A stretch of DNA of 35,106 bases from an uncultured Clostridia bacterium (GCA_947628665.1 CANRAU010000022.1:1-35106), one strand, 5' to 3'. Counted from the first letter of the stretch, positions 1 to 8,703 are shown. Notes: generated from the sequence alone by a model not told the origin. Numbers and translations are program-made.

Positions 1-16
1 ATGCCAAACTGTCAGT

Positions 17-90
17 GCCGCCTTTTAGGCGGCAAGCCAGTAGGCGCCCCTTACAGGGGCTGTGCAAACCACCAGTTTAACTGGTGGTTA
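17..90. repeat. cluster of three short hairpins, possible IS200/IS605-type end or REP-like remnant
   Basis: Three perfect hairpins follow each other: GCCGCC/GGCGGC at 18-34, GCCCC/GGGGC at 46-60 and AACCACCAG/CTGGTGGTT around TTTAA at 68-90. Such palindrome clusters are typical of the ends of IS200/IS605-family elements and their REP-like derivatives. No transposase is present in the window, but the element could continue left of base 1. The rest of 91-247 shows no gene and no clear terminator for yebC. Confidence 0.4.
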
Positions 91-247
91 TGATTAAACA
101 GTTTTTGGATTTTAAACAGCTTCCGATGGTTTGACTCGTGAAAATACAAAAGAAACGGTTTTGCTTTATACAAAAAGCGGTTCGGTTTGATTTTACTTTT
201 GTGAAACGCGCCGTGAAGCTCGGGGAGGGAGGCGTCGAAACGGAGGC

Positions 248-985
248 TTATTCGTAATCCTCTTCGTTTTCCCAGTTGTGATAGACGGCCTGGATGTCGT
301 CGCTTTCCTCAAACATTTCCAGCATTCTGCCCATGTTCTGAATATCGTCGGGATTCGTCAGCTTTGTGTAGGTGGAGGGGACGTATTCGACCTCTGCGGA
401 CAGGAACGTATAGCCCTTTGCTTCCAAATCATCGCGCACGCCGCCCATGTCGTTGGGTTCTGTGCGAATTTCGTAGACGTCGCCGTCCGAAAGGAAATCG
501 ATCGCGCCCGCTTCCAAAGCGGCTTCCATCAAGGTATCCTCGTCGATATCCTCTTTGTCAATAATGATGATGCCCTGCCGACTGAACAGGAACGAAACAC
601 AGCCGGAAGTACCCATGTTGCCGCCGAATTTGTCGAATGCGTGACGCACATCCGCCGCAGTACGGTTGCGGTTGTCGGTCAGCGCTTCAATGATGACCGC
701 AATGCCCGACGGGCCGTAGCCCTCATAGATCACGTCCTCATAATTGTCCGCACTGCCTTCGCCCGCCGCCTTTTTGATGATGCGTTCAATATTGTCATTC
801 GGCACGTTGTTAGCTTTGGCCTTGGCGATAATATCCTTGAGCTTGGAGTTGCCCGCAGGGTCGGGACCGCCCGCCTTGACGGCAACCGCGATCTCGCGCC
901 CGATTTTCGTAAATACCTTGGCGCGCGCGTTGTCGGTTTTTTCCTTTTTGCGCTTAATGGTGCTCCATTTGGAATGTCCTGACAT
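248..985 (-). CDS. yebC: YebC/PmpR (TACO1) family protein
   Basis: A 245-aa protein that begins MSGHSKWSTIK, the hallmark N-terminus of the YebC/PmpR/TACO1 family, and has the usual family length. The central GNMGTSGCVSFLF stretch and the acidic C-terminal domain also fit. Members were described as DNA-binding transcriptional regulators; more recent work links the family to translation of difficult (for example proline-rich) stretches on the ribosome. I chose the ATG at 985 over the in-frame GTG at 994 because AGAGGGTG lies about 6 nt upstream of the ATG, overlapping the GTG. The gene stands alone, transcribed leftward from its own promoter. Family assignment is certain; the exact role is not. 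Confidence 0.96.
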   Translation of the reverse strand: MSGHSKWSTIKRKKEKTDNARAKVFTKIGREIAVAVKAGGPDPAGNSKLKDIIAKAKANNVPNDNIERIIKKAAGEGSADNYEDVIYEGYGPSGIAVIIEALTDNRNRTAADVRHAFDKFGGNMGTSGCVSFLFSRQGIIIIDKEDIDEDTLMEAALEAGAIDFLSDGDVYEIRTEPNDMGGVRDDLEAKGYTFLSAEVEYVPSTYTKLTNPDDIQNMGRMLEMFEESDDIQAVYHNWENEEDYE

Positions 986-1017
986 ACATTTCACCCTCTT
1001 ACAGAATTACGGAAAGT

Positions 1018-1046
1018 ATTGTACCACAGTCCGACCCGTTTCGCAA
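1018..1046 (-). promoter_or_regulatory. sigma-A promoter of yebC
   Basis: On the minus strand TTGCGA (1041-1046), a 17-bp spacer and TACAAT (1018-1023) lie about 30 bp upstream of the yebC start codon. Confidence 0.6.
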
Positions 1047-1099
1047 GACGAAATTCACGCCGCTGTGCCGCCTGACGGTGTTGCGGGCTTTTTGTCGTC

Positions 1100-1129
1100 T
1101 TGCAAATCTATCGTAAGATATGGTATACT
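1100..1129 (+). promoter_or_regulatory. sigma-A promoter for the DUF3592-like gene
   Basis: TTGCAA (1100-1105), an 18-bp spacer and TATACT (1124-1129), followed by a leader of about 55 nt before the ATG at 1191. Confidence 0.55.
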
Positions 1130-1190
1130 GTCTTGTAACATGAGAAGCGTTAATATAAATAATGCCAAGAAAGGATCAATATAAATTTAT

Positions 1191-1664
1191 ATGACATATA
1201 CGGATTTTGGAGAATTCAAAGAAAAAGTAAAAAATATGATGCCGGGATTTATTGTTTTTGTGGGAATTGTTCTGTCTTTTAGTTGCGTGGTTACAATTAT
1301 AACCGGAATGCCGGGATATAAAGAAGAGATTTCACAATTAAACTGGATAAAGACGGAAGCAACTGTTACTAATGTATATGAGCGTATGACAACAAGCGGA
1401 AATAAATATATTATATATGATATTTTATATGAATACAGTGCAGAAGAAAATATATACACCGGTTTAATCGAATCTGTAAATTATAAAAAAATCGGAGATG
1501 AGTTTGAAATAAAATACAATCCACAATCTCCCGAAAAATCCACTTCTGTATTAAAACCAAATGTAAACTTCATTATATTTGGAGTGATTTTAGGGATAAG
1601 CGGAATATTATTGATGATACTTCCTTTTATTTTCAAAAAAATTTTTCATAAAAATAAATCCTAA
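1191..1664 (+). CDS. DUF3592-like two-helix membrane protein
   Basis: A 157-aa protein with a transmembrane helix at about residues 17-40, a beta-rich extracytoplasmic domain (about 50-120) and a second helix at about 122-150, ending in a lysine-rich cytoplasmic tail. The middle part (TEATVTNVY, YDILYEYSA, YTGLIESVNYKKIGDEFEIKYNPQSPEKS) has the pattern of DUF3592 proteins, where an ATVT..Y strand, a YxxxYxY strand and an IKYNPxxP motif are common. No molecular function is known for the family. The gene is clearly richer in A+T than yebC and uxaC on either side, which may mean recent acquisition. The ribosome-binding site (AAGGA, 1171-1175) is rather far from the ATG, so the start is less sure than the frame. 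Confidence 0.7.
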   Translation: MTYTDFGEFKEKVKNMMPGFIVFVGIVLSFSCVVTIITGMPGYKEEISQLNWIKTEATVTNVYERMTTSGNKYIIYDILYEYSAEENIYTGLIESVNYKKIGDEFEIKYNPQSPEKSTSVLKPNVNFIIFGVILGISGILLMILPFIFKKIFHKNKS

Positions 1665-1727
1665 AATAACATTTTGATTTATGTAACTGATGCAACAGGA
1701 CTATTGCCCTGCGGCTACACTGTGGCA

Positions 1728-1758
1728 TTGTGTTTTGCATGATGGATTTATGTATAAT
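1728..1758 (+). promoter_or_regulatory. possible promoter of uxaC
   Basis: A perfect TATAAT (1753-1758) with a weak -35 TTGTGT (1728-1733) at a long 19-bp spacing. The -10 is convincing and the -35 is not. Confidence 0.35.
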
Positions 1759-1795
1759 ACGCTTGTATTTTACTTTGATATCGGAGGATTTTGCT

Positions 1796-3214
1796 ATGAA
1801 ACAATTTATGGACGCGGATTTTTTGCTGACGACCGATACGGCAAAGGAGATTTTTGAGAAGGGCGCGAAAAACACGCCGATTTTCGATTGGCATTGCCAT
1901 CTTTCGCCGAAAGAGATTTATGAGAACCAAAGTCCCGCCGATATTGCGGAGCTTTGGCTTGGCGGCGACCACTACAAATGGCGCGTGATGCGTTCTTTCG
2001 GTGTAAAGGAAGAATACATTACAGGCGATCAAAGCGGATTGGAAAAATTCAAGGCGTTTGCGAGCGCGCTTCCCTATTGTATCGGCAATCCCATGTACCA
2101 TTGGGCGCATTTGGAATTACAGCGTTACTTCGGCATTTATGCGCCGCTGACAGCAGAGAATGCGGAGAATATCTATCACGAATGCGGCGAGAGGATAAAG
2201 GCGGGCGGCTTTACACCGCGTGAATTGATCGCACGTTCCAATGTCGCCTGTGTATGCACCACCGACGACCCTGCCGACAGTCTGGAATATCACGATCTGC
2301 TCCAAAACGAAGCGGATTTTGCCTGTCGGGTACTGCCCGCGTTTCGTCCAGACAAGGCACTGCAAATCGAGCAGGCGGGATTCATCCCGTGGGTCAAGGC
2401 GTTAGAGCAGGCGGCGAACCGGGAGATCGGGCGCTTTGCCGATTTGAAGGACGCTTTGCTTGCGCGCATGGAGGTATTCAAGACACATGGTTGTTGCGCG
2501 AGCGACCACGCGTTTGCCTATGTGCCGTACAGCCCCGCGTCCGACGAGGAGGTCGAACGCATTTTCCAAAAGGGCTTGGCGGGCGACACGCTGACGGGGG
2601 AGGAACTCGACCGATACCGCACAGCGTTGATGCTGTTCTTAGGCGCACAGTACGCGCGTTTGGGATGGGCCATGGAATTGCACATCGGCCCTATGCGCAA
2701 CAACAACCAAAAAATGTTTGCACGCTTAGGGCCCGATACGGGCTTTGACTCCATAGACGATCACCAAATCGCGCAAGGGCTGTCGGGCTTTTTGAATGCT
2801 TTGGAAATGCAGGACGCCCTGCCGAAAACGGTTTTGTTTACGCTCAATCCGAAGGACAACGCGGTGCTTGGCACAATGCTCGGCAATTTCCAAAGCGACG
2901 AAATTCCCTCCAAGATCCAGTTTGGCTCGGCATGGTGGTTCAACGATCATTATGACGGGATGCGCGAGCAGATGCGCACGCTTGCGAATTTGGGGATTTT
3001 AGGCAAATTCGTCGGCATGGTGACCGATTCGCGCAGCTTCCTGTCCTATCCGCGGCATGAGTATTTCCGCCGCATTTTGTGTGAGCTGATCGGCGATTGG
3101 GTCGAGGAGGGAAAATACCCCTGCGATTTGGAATTCCTGTCTTCGCTCGTGGCGGATATTTCCTATTACAATGCCGCGCGGTATTTCGGCATTGACACGG
3201 CCGATGCTCAGTAA
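1796..3214 (+). CDS. uxaC: uronate (glucuronate/galacturonate) isomerase
   Basis: A 472-aa protein of the UxaC family (amidohydrolase fold), which interconverts D-glucuronate with D-fructuronate and D-galacturonate with D-tagaturonate, the first cytoplasmic step of hexuronate breakdown. Visible hallmarks are the N-terminal DWHCHLSP (metal-type HxH at residues 33-35), WLGGDHYKWRVMRSFGV, CTTDDPADSLEYH, ELHIGPMRNNN and the C-terminal ARYFGID. Length is normal for the family. I chose the ATG at 1796 because GGAGG (1783-1787) precedes it at good spacing; the open frame extends further up without a better start. No uxaB, uxuA, kdgK or kdgA is nearby, so the rest of the pathway must lie elsewhere. 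The GPH-type transporter at 5769-7244 could feed uronides to it, but that is only inference. Confidence 0.96.
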   Translation: MKQFMDADFLLTTDTAKEIFEKGAKNTPIFDWHCHLSPKEIYENQSPADIAELWLGGDHYKWRVMRSFGVKEEYITGDQSGLEKFKAFASALPYCIGNPMYHWAHLELQRYFGIYAPLTAENAENIYHECGERIKAGGFTPRELIARSNVACVCTTDDPADSLEYHDLLQNEADFACRVLPAFRPDKALQIEQAGFIPWVKALEQAANREIGRFADLKDALLARMEVFKTHGCCASDHAFAYVPYSPASDEEVERIFQKGLAGDTLTGEELDRYRTALMLFLGAQYARLGWAMELHIGPMRNNNQKMFARLGPDTGFDSIDDHQIAQGLSGFLNALEMQDALPKTVLFTLNPKDNAVLGTMLGNFQSDEIPSKIQFGSAWWFNDHYDGMREQMRTLANLGILGKFVGMVTDSRSFLSYPRHEYFRRILCELIGDWVEEGKYPCDLEFLSSLVADISYYNAARYFGIDTADAQ

Positions 3215-3239
3215 AACACAAAGGCTACAAGAATAAAAG

Positions 3240-3274
3240 CCCCCGCTTTTCCGCATGGTACGGGAAAGCGGGGG
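3240..3274. terminator. bidirectional intrinsic terminator
   Basis: A stem of about 14 bp (CCCCCGCTTTTCCG pairing with CGGGAAAGCGGGGG, one wobble) lies between the convergent uxaC and the acyltransferase-like gene. A T-rich tract follows on the minus strand, and a weaker one on the plus strand. Confidence 0.75.
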
Positions 3275-3302
3275 TATTGCATTTTACGGAGTGGTTCTTG
3301 CT

Positions 3303-4580
3303 TTACTCCACGGTAAGCGCATCTAAATTTTTTTCCATCAGATCAAAGAAGCGTTCGACGATGCGTTTGTCCTCGTCGTTGCCGCGCACGCACATCGAAA
3401 GCGTGACAACATTGCGCATGGTGGTGGCGGAAAGCAGTACATAAGGCTTGTATTTGACCGCGCCCGTCATGAAGCCGTCGGTCGGTTCATGACCGTCGAG
3501 CGCGAGCTTATCGACCTCCAAAATGCCGATGTTGCTCATCGCAAGCAGGGGGTTGGAGTAGCCGATCTTGATGATCTCTTCGCTCGCGGCATGCGGCAGG
3601 ATGTTGTAGCCCAGCTTTAAAAGCGGCAGGCCGTAAAGCCCCATGAACTTGTCTTTTTTATACAGATTGGAGCTGTGTACAACGTATTGCAGCGTTTGGA
3701 AAATATCGCGACCACGTTCGGGAATATTACACTGCATAAATGCGGTATGGTTCGTAAGTCCCTCGTCGCTGACGTCCTTGATATGGCGGCGCAGGTCGAT
3801 GGCGCACGAAATGGTGACGCTGTCGGACGGGTTATAATCGGCCAGCGTATACAGGCTGTAAAAATAGGCGGCCACCAAAACGTCGTTTACGGTCGCGCCG
3901 TGGCGTTTGCCGGCGGCCTTGATCTGCGCAAATTTTTCCGCGCTGATCTTACGCCGCGCAATAAAGGAATGGTCGCGGATGCTGTCGGGCGTCAGAGGGA
4001 ATTTGTGGTTATCCTTGGCGCAGACGTTTTTGTAGAGGTTGCGCGCCATTCTCTGCTCGGTCTGCGAGAAGTCGTTATAAACCGCTTCAAACGAACGCGT
4101 GCCCTCGCGCAGTTCGATGGGGCTTATGCCGTTTTGCACATAATCGTTGTAATTTTTGCAAAGCGCCTTCAGGAAATACTTGAAATCGCCGCCGTCCATG
4201 CACATATGGTTCTCGACGATGCAAAGCGTCGATTGCCCCTCATGGAAGAACACCGCGACTTGCATTTGCAAATCGCTGTCGGGCGGAATGTACTGGGTGA
4301 GGAAGGTGTTGACGGCCTCTTCCAAATTGTCGGGATGCGACACGGTCAGCACGTCGTCGATATGGTAGGGCTTGACGATCCAGTAGGGGCTGACGTGATT
4401 GTCCTTAAAGCACGAATGCAGCACGGGCGCTTTTTCAAAAAAGCAAATCAACACGGTTTTGAGCGCCTCAATGTCGATCTCAAAGTCATAATGCAGCTCT
4501 ACATGCACCATGCGGTCGTTGAAGTCGCGAAACAGGTAGTGCATTTTATCCCAAAGCTCGGCATTTAATTTGCGTTCCAT
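3303..4580 (-). CDS. condensation-domain/alcohol acyltransferase-like protein
   Basis: A 425-aa protein of the chloramphenicol-acetyltransferase-like fold that includes NRPS condensation domains, PapA-type and alcohol acetyltransferases. The catalytic HxxxDG signature reads NHMCMDGGD (residues 124-132, His125 and Asp129). A region near residues 205-240 (IKAAGKRHGATVNDVLVAAYFYSL) matches the second half-domain of such enzymes, in which a TVNDVLxA stretch is frequent. The substrate cannot be read from sequence; an acyl transfer from CoA or a carrier protein to an alcohol or amine is the family's reaction. The start overlaps the end of the upstream membrane-protein gene by 16 nt, so the two are very likely translated from one mRNA and work together. 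AGGAGGTGG lies about 10 nt before the ATG. Confidence 0.75.
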   Translation of the reverse strand: MERKLNAELWDKMHYLFRDFNDRMVHVELHYDFEIDIEALKTVLICFFEKAPVLHSCFKDNHVSPYWIVKPYHIDDVLTVSHPDNLEEAVNTFLTQYIPPDSDLQMQVAVFFHEGQSTLCIVENHMCMDGGDFKYFLKALCKNYNDYVQNGISPIELREGTRSFEAVYNDFSQTEQRMARNLYKNVCAKDNHKFPLTPDSIRDHSFIARRKISAEKFAQIKAAGKRHGATVNDVLVAAYFYSLYTLADYNPSDSVTISCAIDLRRHIKDVSDEGLTNHTAFMQCNIPERGRDIFQTLQYVVHSSNLYKKDKFMGLYGLPLLKLGYNILPHAASEEIIKIGYSNPLLAMSNIGILEVDKLALDGHEPTDGFMTGAVKYKPYVLLSATTMRNVVTLSMCVRGNDEDKRIVERFFDLMEKNLDALTVE

Positions 4581-5377
4581 TCGTCATCCACCTCCTGTTT
4601 GTATCTGTATTTGGCGTTGCTGGCGGAACGAAAAGCGATCATCGCGAGATCGATGAGTACCGAAAGCGGCATCAGCAGCCAGCCCGGATGCCACGGCAGG
4701 ATGTCCAGCGCGCCGAGTACCACATACAGCATCGGCATGGCGGCGGGGATATAGATCAGATAGTTGATGATGCGCAGCTTCTGCTTCGTCACATAGGCGT
4801 AAATGCCGTCGGCAACATACATCAGCACGACCGCTATCGGGTAGATCACCCACGCGTCGCTCCGATGCAGCACCACGAGCGTAAACAGGAACACGACCGT
4901 TGCGCCCGCCATAATGCTCAGCGCCAGCAGCACGCGCGCGAACGGATGGAACAGACGGCGAAGCGCGGTAATACGCCGGATAAAGACGCTGAGTAAAAAG
5001 ATGACCCACAGAAGGATGCCGCCGACGATCAACAGCCAGGTTTGCGACCATGCGTCGGTCAAAAAGCTGACGGCAAGGTACAGCACCACCAGTGCGAGGA
5101 TAAATCCGATCGTACCGAAAATCATGAATTTGTTGAGCGCCTTTTCTCTGCGGCGATGTCGGTCTTCGGCACAGAATTTTTGATAATTCTCTTTAAGATG
5201 GGGAAATTCGCTGATGATCAGGTCGTCCAGCACCTTTTCATCGTGCAATCCCGTGTGTGTCACCTCATTGGCGCGCTCGGTCATTTTATCGAGCACCAAT
5301 CGTTTGTAACGGTACAGTGTGTCGTTGTTTGCAGTATCCGCAAAGGTGTTTTCTATGTAGTCTATAAAACTGCTCAT
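4565..5377 (-). CDS. polytopic membrane protein (DUF6320-like), partner of the acyltransferase-like gene
   Basis: A 270-aa protein with a soluble, charged N-terminal part (about residues 1-85: helical, with the HLKENYQKFCAEDRHRRREKALNKF stretch leading into the membrane) followed by about six hydrophobic helices between residues 86 and 255, and a short charged tail. I recognise it as resembling uncharacterised clostridial membrane proteins that occur next to alcohol-acetyltransferase-like genes, but I cannot assign a function. AGGAGG stands 5 nt before the ATG at 5377. It overlaps the downstream acyltransferase-like gene by 16 nt. A plausible role is delivery or receipt of the acylated product at the membrane, which is inference only. 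Confidence 0.65.
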   Translation of the reverse strand: MSSFIDYIENTFADTANNDTLYRYKRLVLDKMTERANEVTHTGLHDEKVLDDLIISEFPHLKENYQKFCAEDRHRRREKALNKFMIFGTIGFILALVVLYLAVSFLTDAWSQTWLLIVGGILLWVIFLLSVFIRRITALRRLFHPFARVLLALSIMAGATVVFLFTLVVLHRSDAWVIYPIAVVLMYVADGIYAYVTKQKLRIINYLIYIPAAMPMLYVVLGALDILPWHPGWLLMPLSVLIDLAMIAFRSASNAKYRYKQEVDDEWNAN

Positions 5378-5404
5378 GCGATCCTCCTAAAACATAGAAT
5401 TTGG

Positions 5405-5682
5405 ATAGGCAATACAATCAGAGTACAATGCGCCCGAGGTGGGCGGATTTCCCCGCCGACTGCGTCCTCGTCCTTGCAATACGCCAGTATAGCGGCGTCC
5501 TCGTCCTTGTCGGACAGGAAAATACGCCTCACCTCGGGTCAAAGATTTTGCTCGGTAAATGCCGGACGTGTCCCGCGCGGCGCACGGGCGCAGGCATACT
5601 GTCGTATGGCAAGACCGGGGAACAAAGCGGGCGCGGGCGGCATCCCGCGCAAAACGCATTGTATCCTGATTGCATTGCCTAT
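5405..5682. repeat. MITE-like element with 28-bp terminal inverted repeats
   Basis: Bases 5405-5432 and 5655-5682 are inverted copies of each other over 28 bp with three mismatches; each end reads TAGGCAAT outward-in. TA dinucleotides occupy both outer ends, compatible with a TA-target (IS630/mariner-like) insertion, though no longer target duplication is visible. Inside there is no open reading frame of note. It holds a 15-bp direct repeat (GCGTCCTCGTCCTTG at 5462-5476 and 5495-5509), a partly complementary inner pair (CCCGAGGTG near 5433 and CACCTCGGG near 5532) and a GCGCGGG/CCCGCGC hairpin near 5636, so the whole can fold into a long branched hairpin. It fills most of the 391-bp gap between the transporter and the DUF6320-like gene. 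Confidence 0.55.
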
Positions 5683-5744
5683 ACTTTACACCATATAGCG
5701 GCGTTTGTCTGCATATTTTGCTTTCCCAAACGGGGGAAAATGCC

Positions 5745-5759
5745 GCAACCGAAGGTTGC
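5745..5759 (-). terminator. weak terminator-like hairpin after the GPH transporter gene
   Basis: GCAACC/GGTTGC 6-bp stem just downstream of the stop codon on the minus strand, followed by only four T residues. Confidence 0.3.
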
Positions 5760-5768
5760 ACGCAAAAA

Positions 5769-7244
5769 TCAGGTATCCTCAATGACCACGCCGCGCGCCT
5801 CGCGAAGCTCCGCCAATTCCCGTGTGACGCGTTCTTTCTTTTCACCGACCAAATCATAGAAGAACAGCGGCACGGCGCAAAGCAACAGGGAAACGGCGGG
5901 AATCAGGGAGATGAGACTGAACATACCCGTCCGCACGGCCGTCGACATTTCCAACGGATTGGCGGTCACATTTGCGCTTGCGTTCGCCACGTCCAAATGC
6001 ACCACCATATACATAATGATGATGCCGCCCGTGCTGACGGCGTTTCCGAGCTTGTTGACAAAGCTCTGGATAGCGGAACCGATGCCCGTCGGGCGCACGC
6101 CCGTTTGCCACTCCATATAGTCGAGGCAATCCCCGATCATCGCAAGGGTGCATACGTTGATCGCACCGAGCGGAATGCAGGAAATGACGAAGAACGGCAC
6201 GCAGAGCCAAAAACGCTCGTACCCCAAAAACCAGACCACCATACTGGAAACCGCGCCGACCAGCGAGGTGGAAATGATGATTTGTTTATAATTGAATTTC
6301 TTAAACAGCTTCGGCATGAGCAGCATCGCGCCGAACATACCCAGGGCGCTGGCCACCTGGAACACGGTGGAAACCAAGCTGATGTTGCCCTGCAGCGCGG
6401 CTTCGCGTTCCGCGCCGACCAGCCCCGTTAAGTCTTTGCCGATATAGAAGCTGTATCGCGCAACGTGTACCGCGCCCGCCTGATACATATAGCGCGCAGA
6501 GGATAGAACGCCCATGGCGGCGGTGAGCATCAGGGGCTTGCAGTGGAAAATCAGACTGAAAACGCTTTTTTCGCCCTTTTTGCGTTTGGTGGGGGCAGGC
6601 GTCCGCACGCGCTCCTTGGTGGTGAAATAGACGCCCGCAAACAGGATATTGCCCACGATCGCGCAGAAAAGCGCGATCACCATGTATTTGGTTTTTTCCA
6701 ACTGTATACCGCTCAAATTCATTTTCGGCAGGATGTACCCGAGCAGCATGAAAAAGGCGATGGGGACGGCCGATCCGATACCGTTAGTCGTTTTGCCCTT
6801 GCTGATGATCGCGCCGCGCTCGGCGGGGGAGGGCGTCATGACGTTCGGCAGACTCCAAAACGGCACGTCCGAAGCGGTATAGATCATGCCCCACAGCACG
6901 TACGTCACCGAGACATAGACCATCAAAGCCGTACCCGAAAGGTTGGGCGCGTAAAACATAAGCACGGTCAATATGGCAATGGGAATAGGCGTATACAAAA
7001 GATACGGCCGCATTTTGCCGCGCTTCGGGTTCGCGCGGTCGGCGATGTACCCCATGATCGGGTCGTTGACCGCATCCCACACGCGCGCGAGCAGCATCAA
7101 AAGCAGCACGAATATCGGCGAGAGCCGCAGGACATTTAATTGGAAGTCGGATATGTACGAGCTCATGATCGCATAGACCATGCCCTGTCCGAGCGCACCG
7201 ACGCAGTACCAGATCCATTCTTTTTTGGGAACGTAGTTTTGCAT
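5769..7244 (-). CDS. GPH-family (MelB-like) sugar/glycoside symporter
   Basis: A 491-aa protein with about twelve predicted membrane helices of the glycoside-pentoside-hexuronide:cation symporter family (MFS superfamily). Near the N-terminus are the family-typical RVWDAVNDPIMGYIADR and KRGKMRPYLL segments (roughly residues 55-85), where the Asp residues of the first line up with the cation-site region of MelB-type carriers. WSLPNVMTPSPAERG follows at about 130-145. The second half has CTLAMIGDCLDYMEWQTG, also typical. It imports a glycoside, pentoside or hexuronide with Na+ or H+; the exact substrate is unknown. The ATG at 7244 was chosen for the AAGGAAAGG upstream. Only 31 bp separate it from the metallophosphoesterase gene upstream, so the two likely share a transcript. 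Confidence 0.88.
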   Translation of the reverse strand: MQNYVPKKEWIWYCVGALGQGMVYAIMSSYISDFQLNVLRLSPIFVLLLMLLARVWDAVNDPIMGYIADRANPKRGKMRPYLLYTPIPIAILTVLMFYAPNLSGTALMVYVSVTYVLWGMIYTASDVPFWSLPNVMTPSPAERGAIISKGKTTNGIGSAVPIAFFMLLGYILPKMNLSGIQLEKTKYMVIALFCAIVGNILFAGVYFTTKERVRTPAPTKRKKGEKSVFSLIFHCKPLMLTAAMGVLSSARYMYQAGAVHVARYSFYIGKDLTGLVGAEREAALQGNISLVSTVFQVASALGMFGAMLLMPKLFKKFNYKQIIISTSLVGAVSSMVVWFLGYERFWLCVPFFVISCIPLGAINVCTLAMIGDCLDYMEWQTGVRPTGIGSAIQSFVNKLGNAVSTGGIIIMYMVVHLDVANASANVTANPLEMSTAVRTGMFSLISLIPAVSLLLCAVPLFFYDLVGEKKERVTRELAELREARGVVIEDT

Positions 7245-7275
7245 AACCGTTGCCTGCCTTTCCTTGATCCGTAAA

Positions 7276-8655
7276 TTACGGATGGTATTCCGAAACGGGC
7301 AGCACCGCATCGTTGTCGGGCCAGCCGCTGTCGTACAATGTACCCTCTATGACCGATTGCAGGTTTTCCAAACCCTTTACGCGCCGCAGGATCGGGTCAA
7401 TGCGCCGATACAGCGCCATAAAGGAATCAAATTGGGGCGTTCCCGGGGCGTAAGGCTCGTCGCCGCCGTACAAATTGCGGACGACGTCGATCATGAAATC
7501 GCAAAGCCGCACCGAAGCCATTTCGGGCGCGATCTGATTTGCGCAGAACAGCAATTTCCCCGCACGTCGGAAGGTCAGCCGATCCAAAAATTTGCCGAGC
7601 ATCCGAATCGGCACGCGCAGCTTCCACGCCTTTTCCTTCGGCAGCCCAAAGCCCTCGCTGACCTCGCAGAAATGGGCAATATCGTTCGCCGCAGAGGCGA
7701 AAATATCGCGCAGCATATATTCAAAATGGTCGCGGCTGTATTCCATATAGCTTTTGCCGCCCAAATCGTAATCGAGCGTTTCGATATGCGAGGTCTCCAC
7801 CGTCATCGTTTCGTCGGTGAGCGTCATTTTGCGGATGGGGCTTGGATAGCCGATCAAGCTGGCGGTGTTGATATCGAAAATACGGTTGCCGCGCGGGGTG
7901 TCGAACGAGGCGATGTTCTGCATATGCGTATGCCCCGTGAACATGAAGCGCACGCCCGCGTCCGCAAGCAGGGTCGCGATCTCTTCGTGGTTGCCGATGA
8001 CGTCATGCGGCGAATACATCGCATAAAACGGCCCGGGCGGCAACAGGGGATGATGTCCCATGGCAAACATCACGTCGCCGCTTTGCTTGCCGATCTCGAG
8101 CTGTTCTCGAAGCCATGCAAGCTCGCTTTCAAAATAGCCGTGGAAGCCCGTCGGCTCCCAGCCGACGCCGTCGTCGTTGAGCGCCAGCAGGCGGTAGCCG
8201 GGCGCAAGCTGTGCGACATAAGAAAAGCTCTCTTTATGTACGGAAAGCGCCTGCGCGGGGCCGAATTCCCAATAGACCTCCAAAAGCTCCTCTTTGGTAA
8301 GGCCCTGGGCGCGGGTCTCGCCCGTGCTTTTGGAATACTGCTTGGGTTCGGGGCAAATATCGTGCGTAGCGGTCAGCACGAAAACCTTTTTGCCGCAGTC
8401 TTTTAAACGGCGCAGCTTTTTTTGCAGCGCATAATGCCCTTCTTTTTCGCCGTCGCTGACCAGATCGCCGCTGATGAGGACGACATCGGTCTCCCGGTCG
8501 GCGAGCAGCTTATCGATGGCCGCTTCCAAAATCGCGCCGCTTTCCGCCACGCATTTTTGGTCGTACTTCGCACGGTATTCCCAGGCCGCGCCCTCGGCGT
8601 GCATCTCTTCCGCCGCGTAAAAGTGCAGATCGGTGATTTGATAAAAGCGAAACAT
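7276..8655 (-). CDS. calcineurin-like metallophosphoesterase
   Basis: A 459-aa protein with the metallophosphoesterase motifs in order: DLH (residues 9-11), SGDLVSDGE (62-70), a third motif reading TATHD (95-99), GHHP (200-203) and FTGHTHMQ (239-246). In the canonical third motif, GNH(D/E), the Asn bridges to a metal and the His is catalytic; here the Asn position is Thr, while His-Asp are kept. The enzyme probably has two metals and acts on a phosphomonoester or phosphodiester, in the cytoplasm since no signal peptide is seen. A C-terminal extension of about 200 residues after the catalytic core is helical and unassigned. GGGAGG lies 6 nt before the ATG at 8655. It lies between the pseudokinase and transporter genes in one leftward run. 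Confidence 0.88.
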   Translation of the reverse strand: MFRFYQITDLHFYAAEEMHAEGAAWEYRAKYDQKCVAESGAILEAAIDKLLADRETDVVLISGDLVSDGEKEGHYALQKKLRRLKDCGKKVFVLTATHDICPEPKQYSKSTGETRAQGLTKEELLEVYWEFGPAQALSVHKESFSYVAQLAPGYRLLALNDDGVGWEPTGFHGYFESELAWLREQLEIGKQSGDVMFAMGHHPLLPPGPFYAMYSPHDVIGNHEEIATLLADAGVRFMFTGHTHMQNIASFDTPRGNRIFDINTASLIGYPSPIRKMTLTDETMTVETSHIETLDYDLGGKSYMEYSRDHFEYMLRDIFASAANDIAHFCEVSEGFGLPKEKAWKLRVPIRMLGKFLDRLTFRRAGKLLFCANQIAPEMASVRLCDFMIDVVRNLYGGDEPYAPGTPQFDSFMALYRRIDPILRRVKGLENLQSVIEGTLYDSGWPDNDAVLPVSEYHP

Positions 8656-8703
8656 AACGCCTCCCAGTCGGTATACAAACCGACGTTCCACTGCGGGTCT
8701 GTC

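Noticed and set aside
7264-8406. 380-codon plus-strand open frame opposite the metallophosphoesterase
   Set aside because: No recognisable domain and no start signal; the minus-strand frame carries all phosphoesterase motifs.
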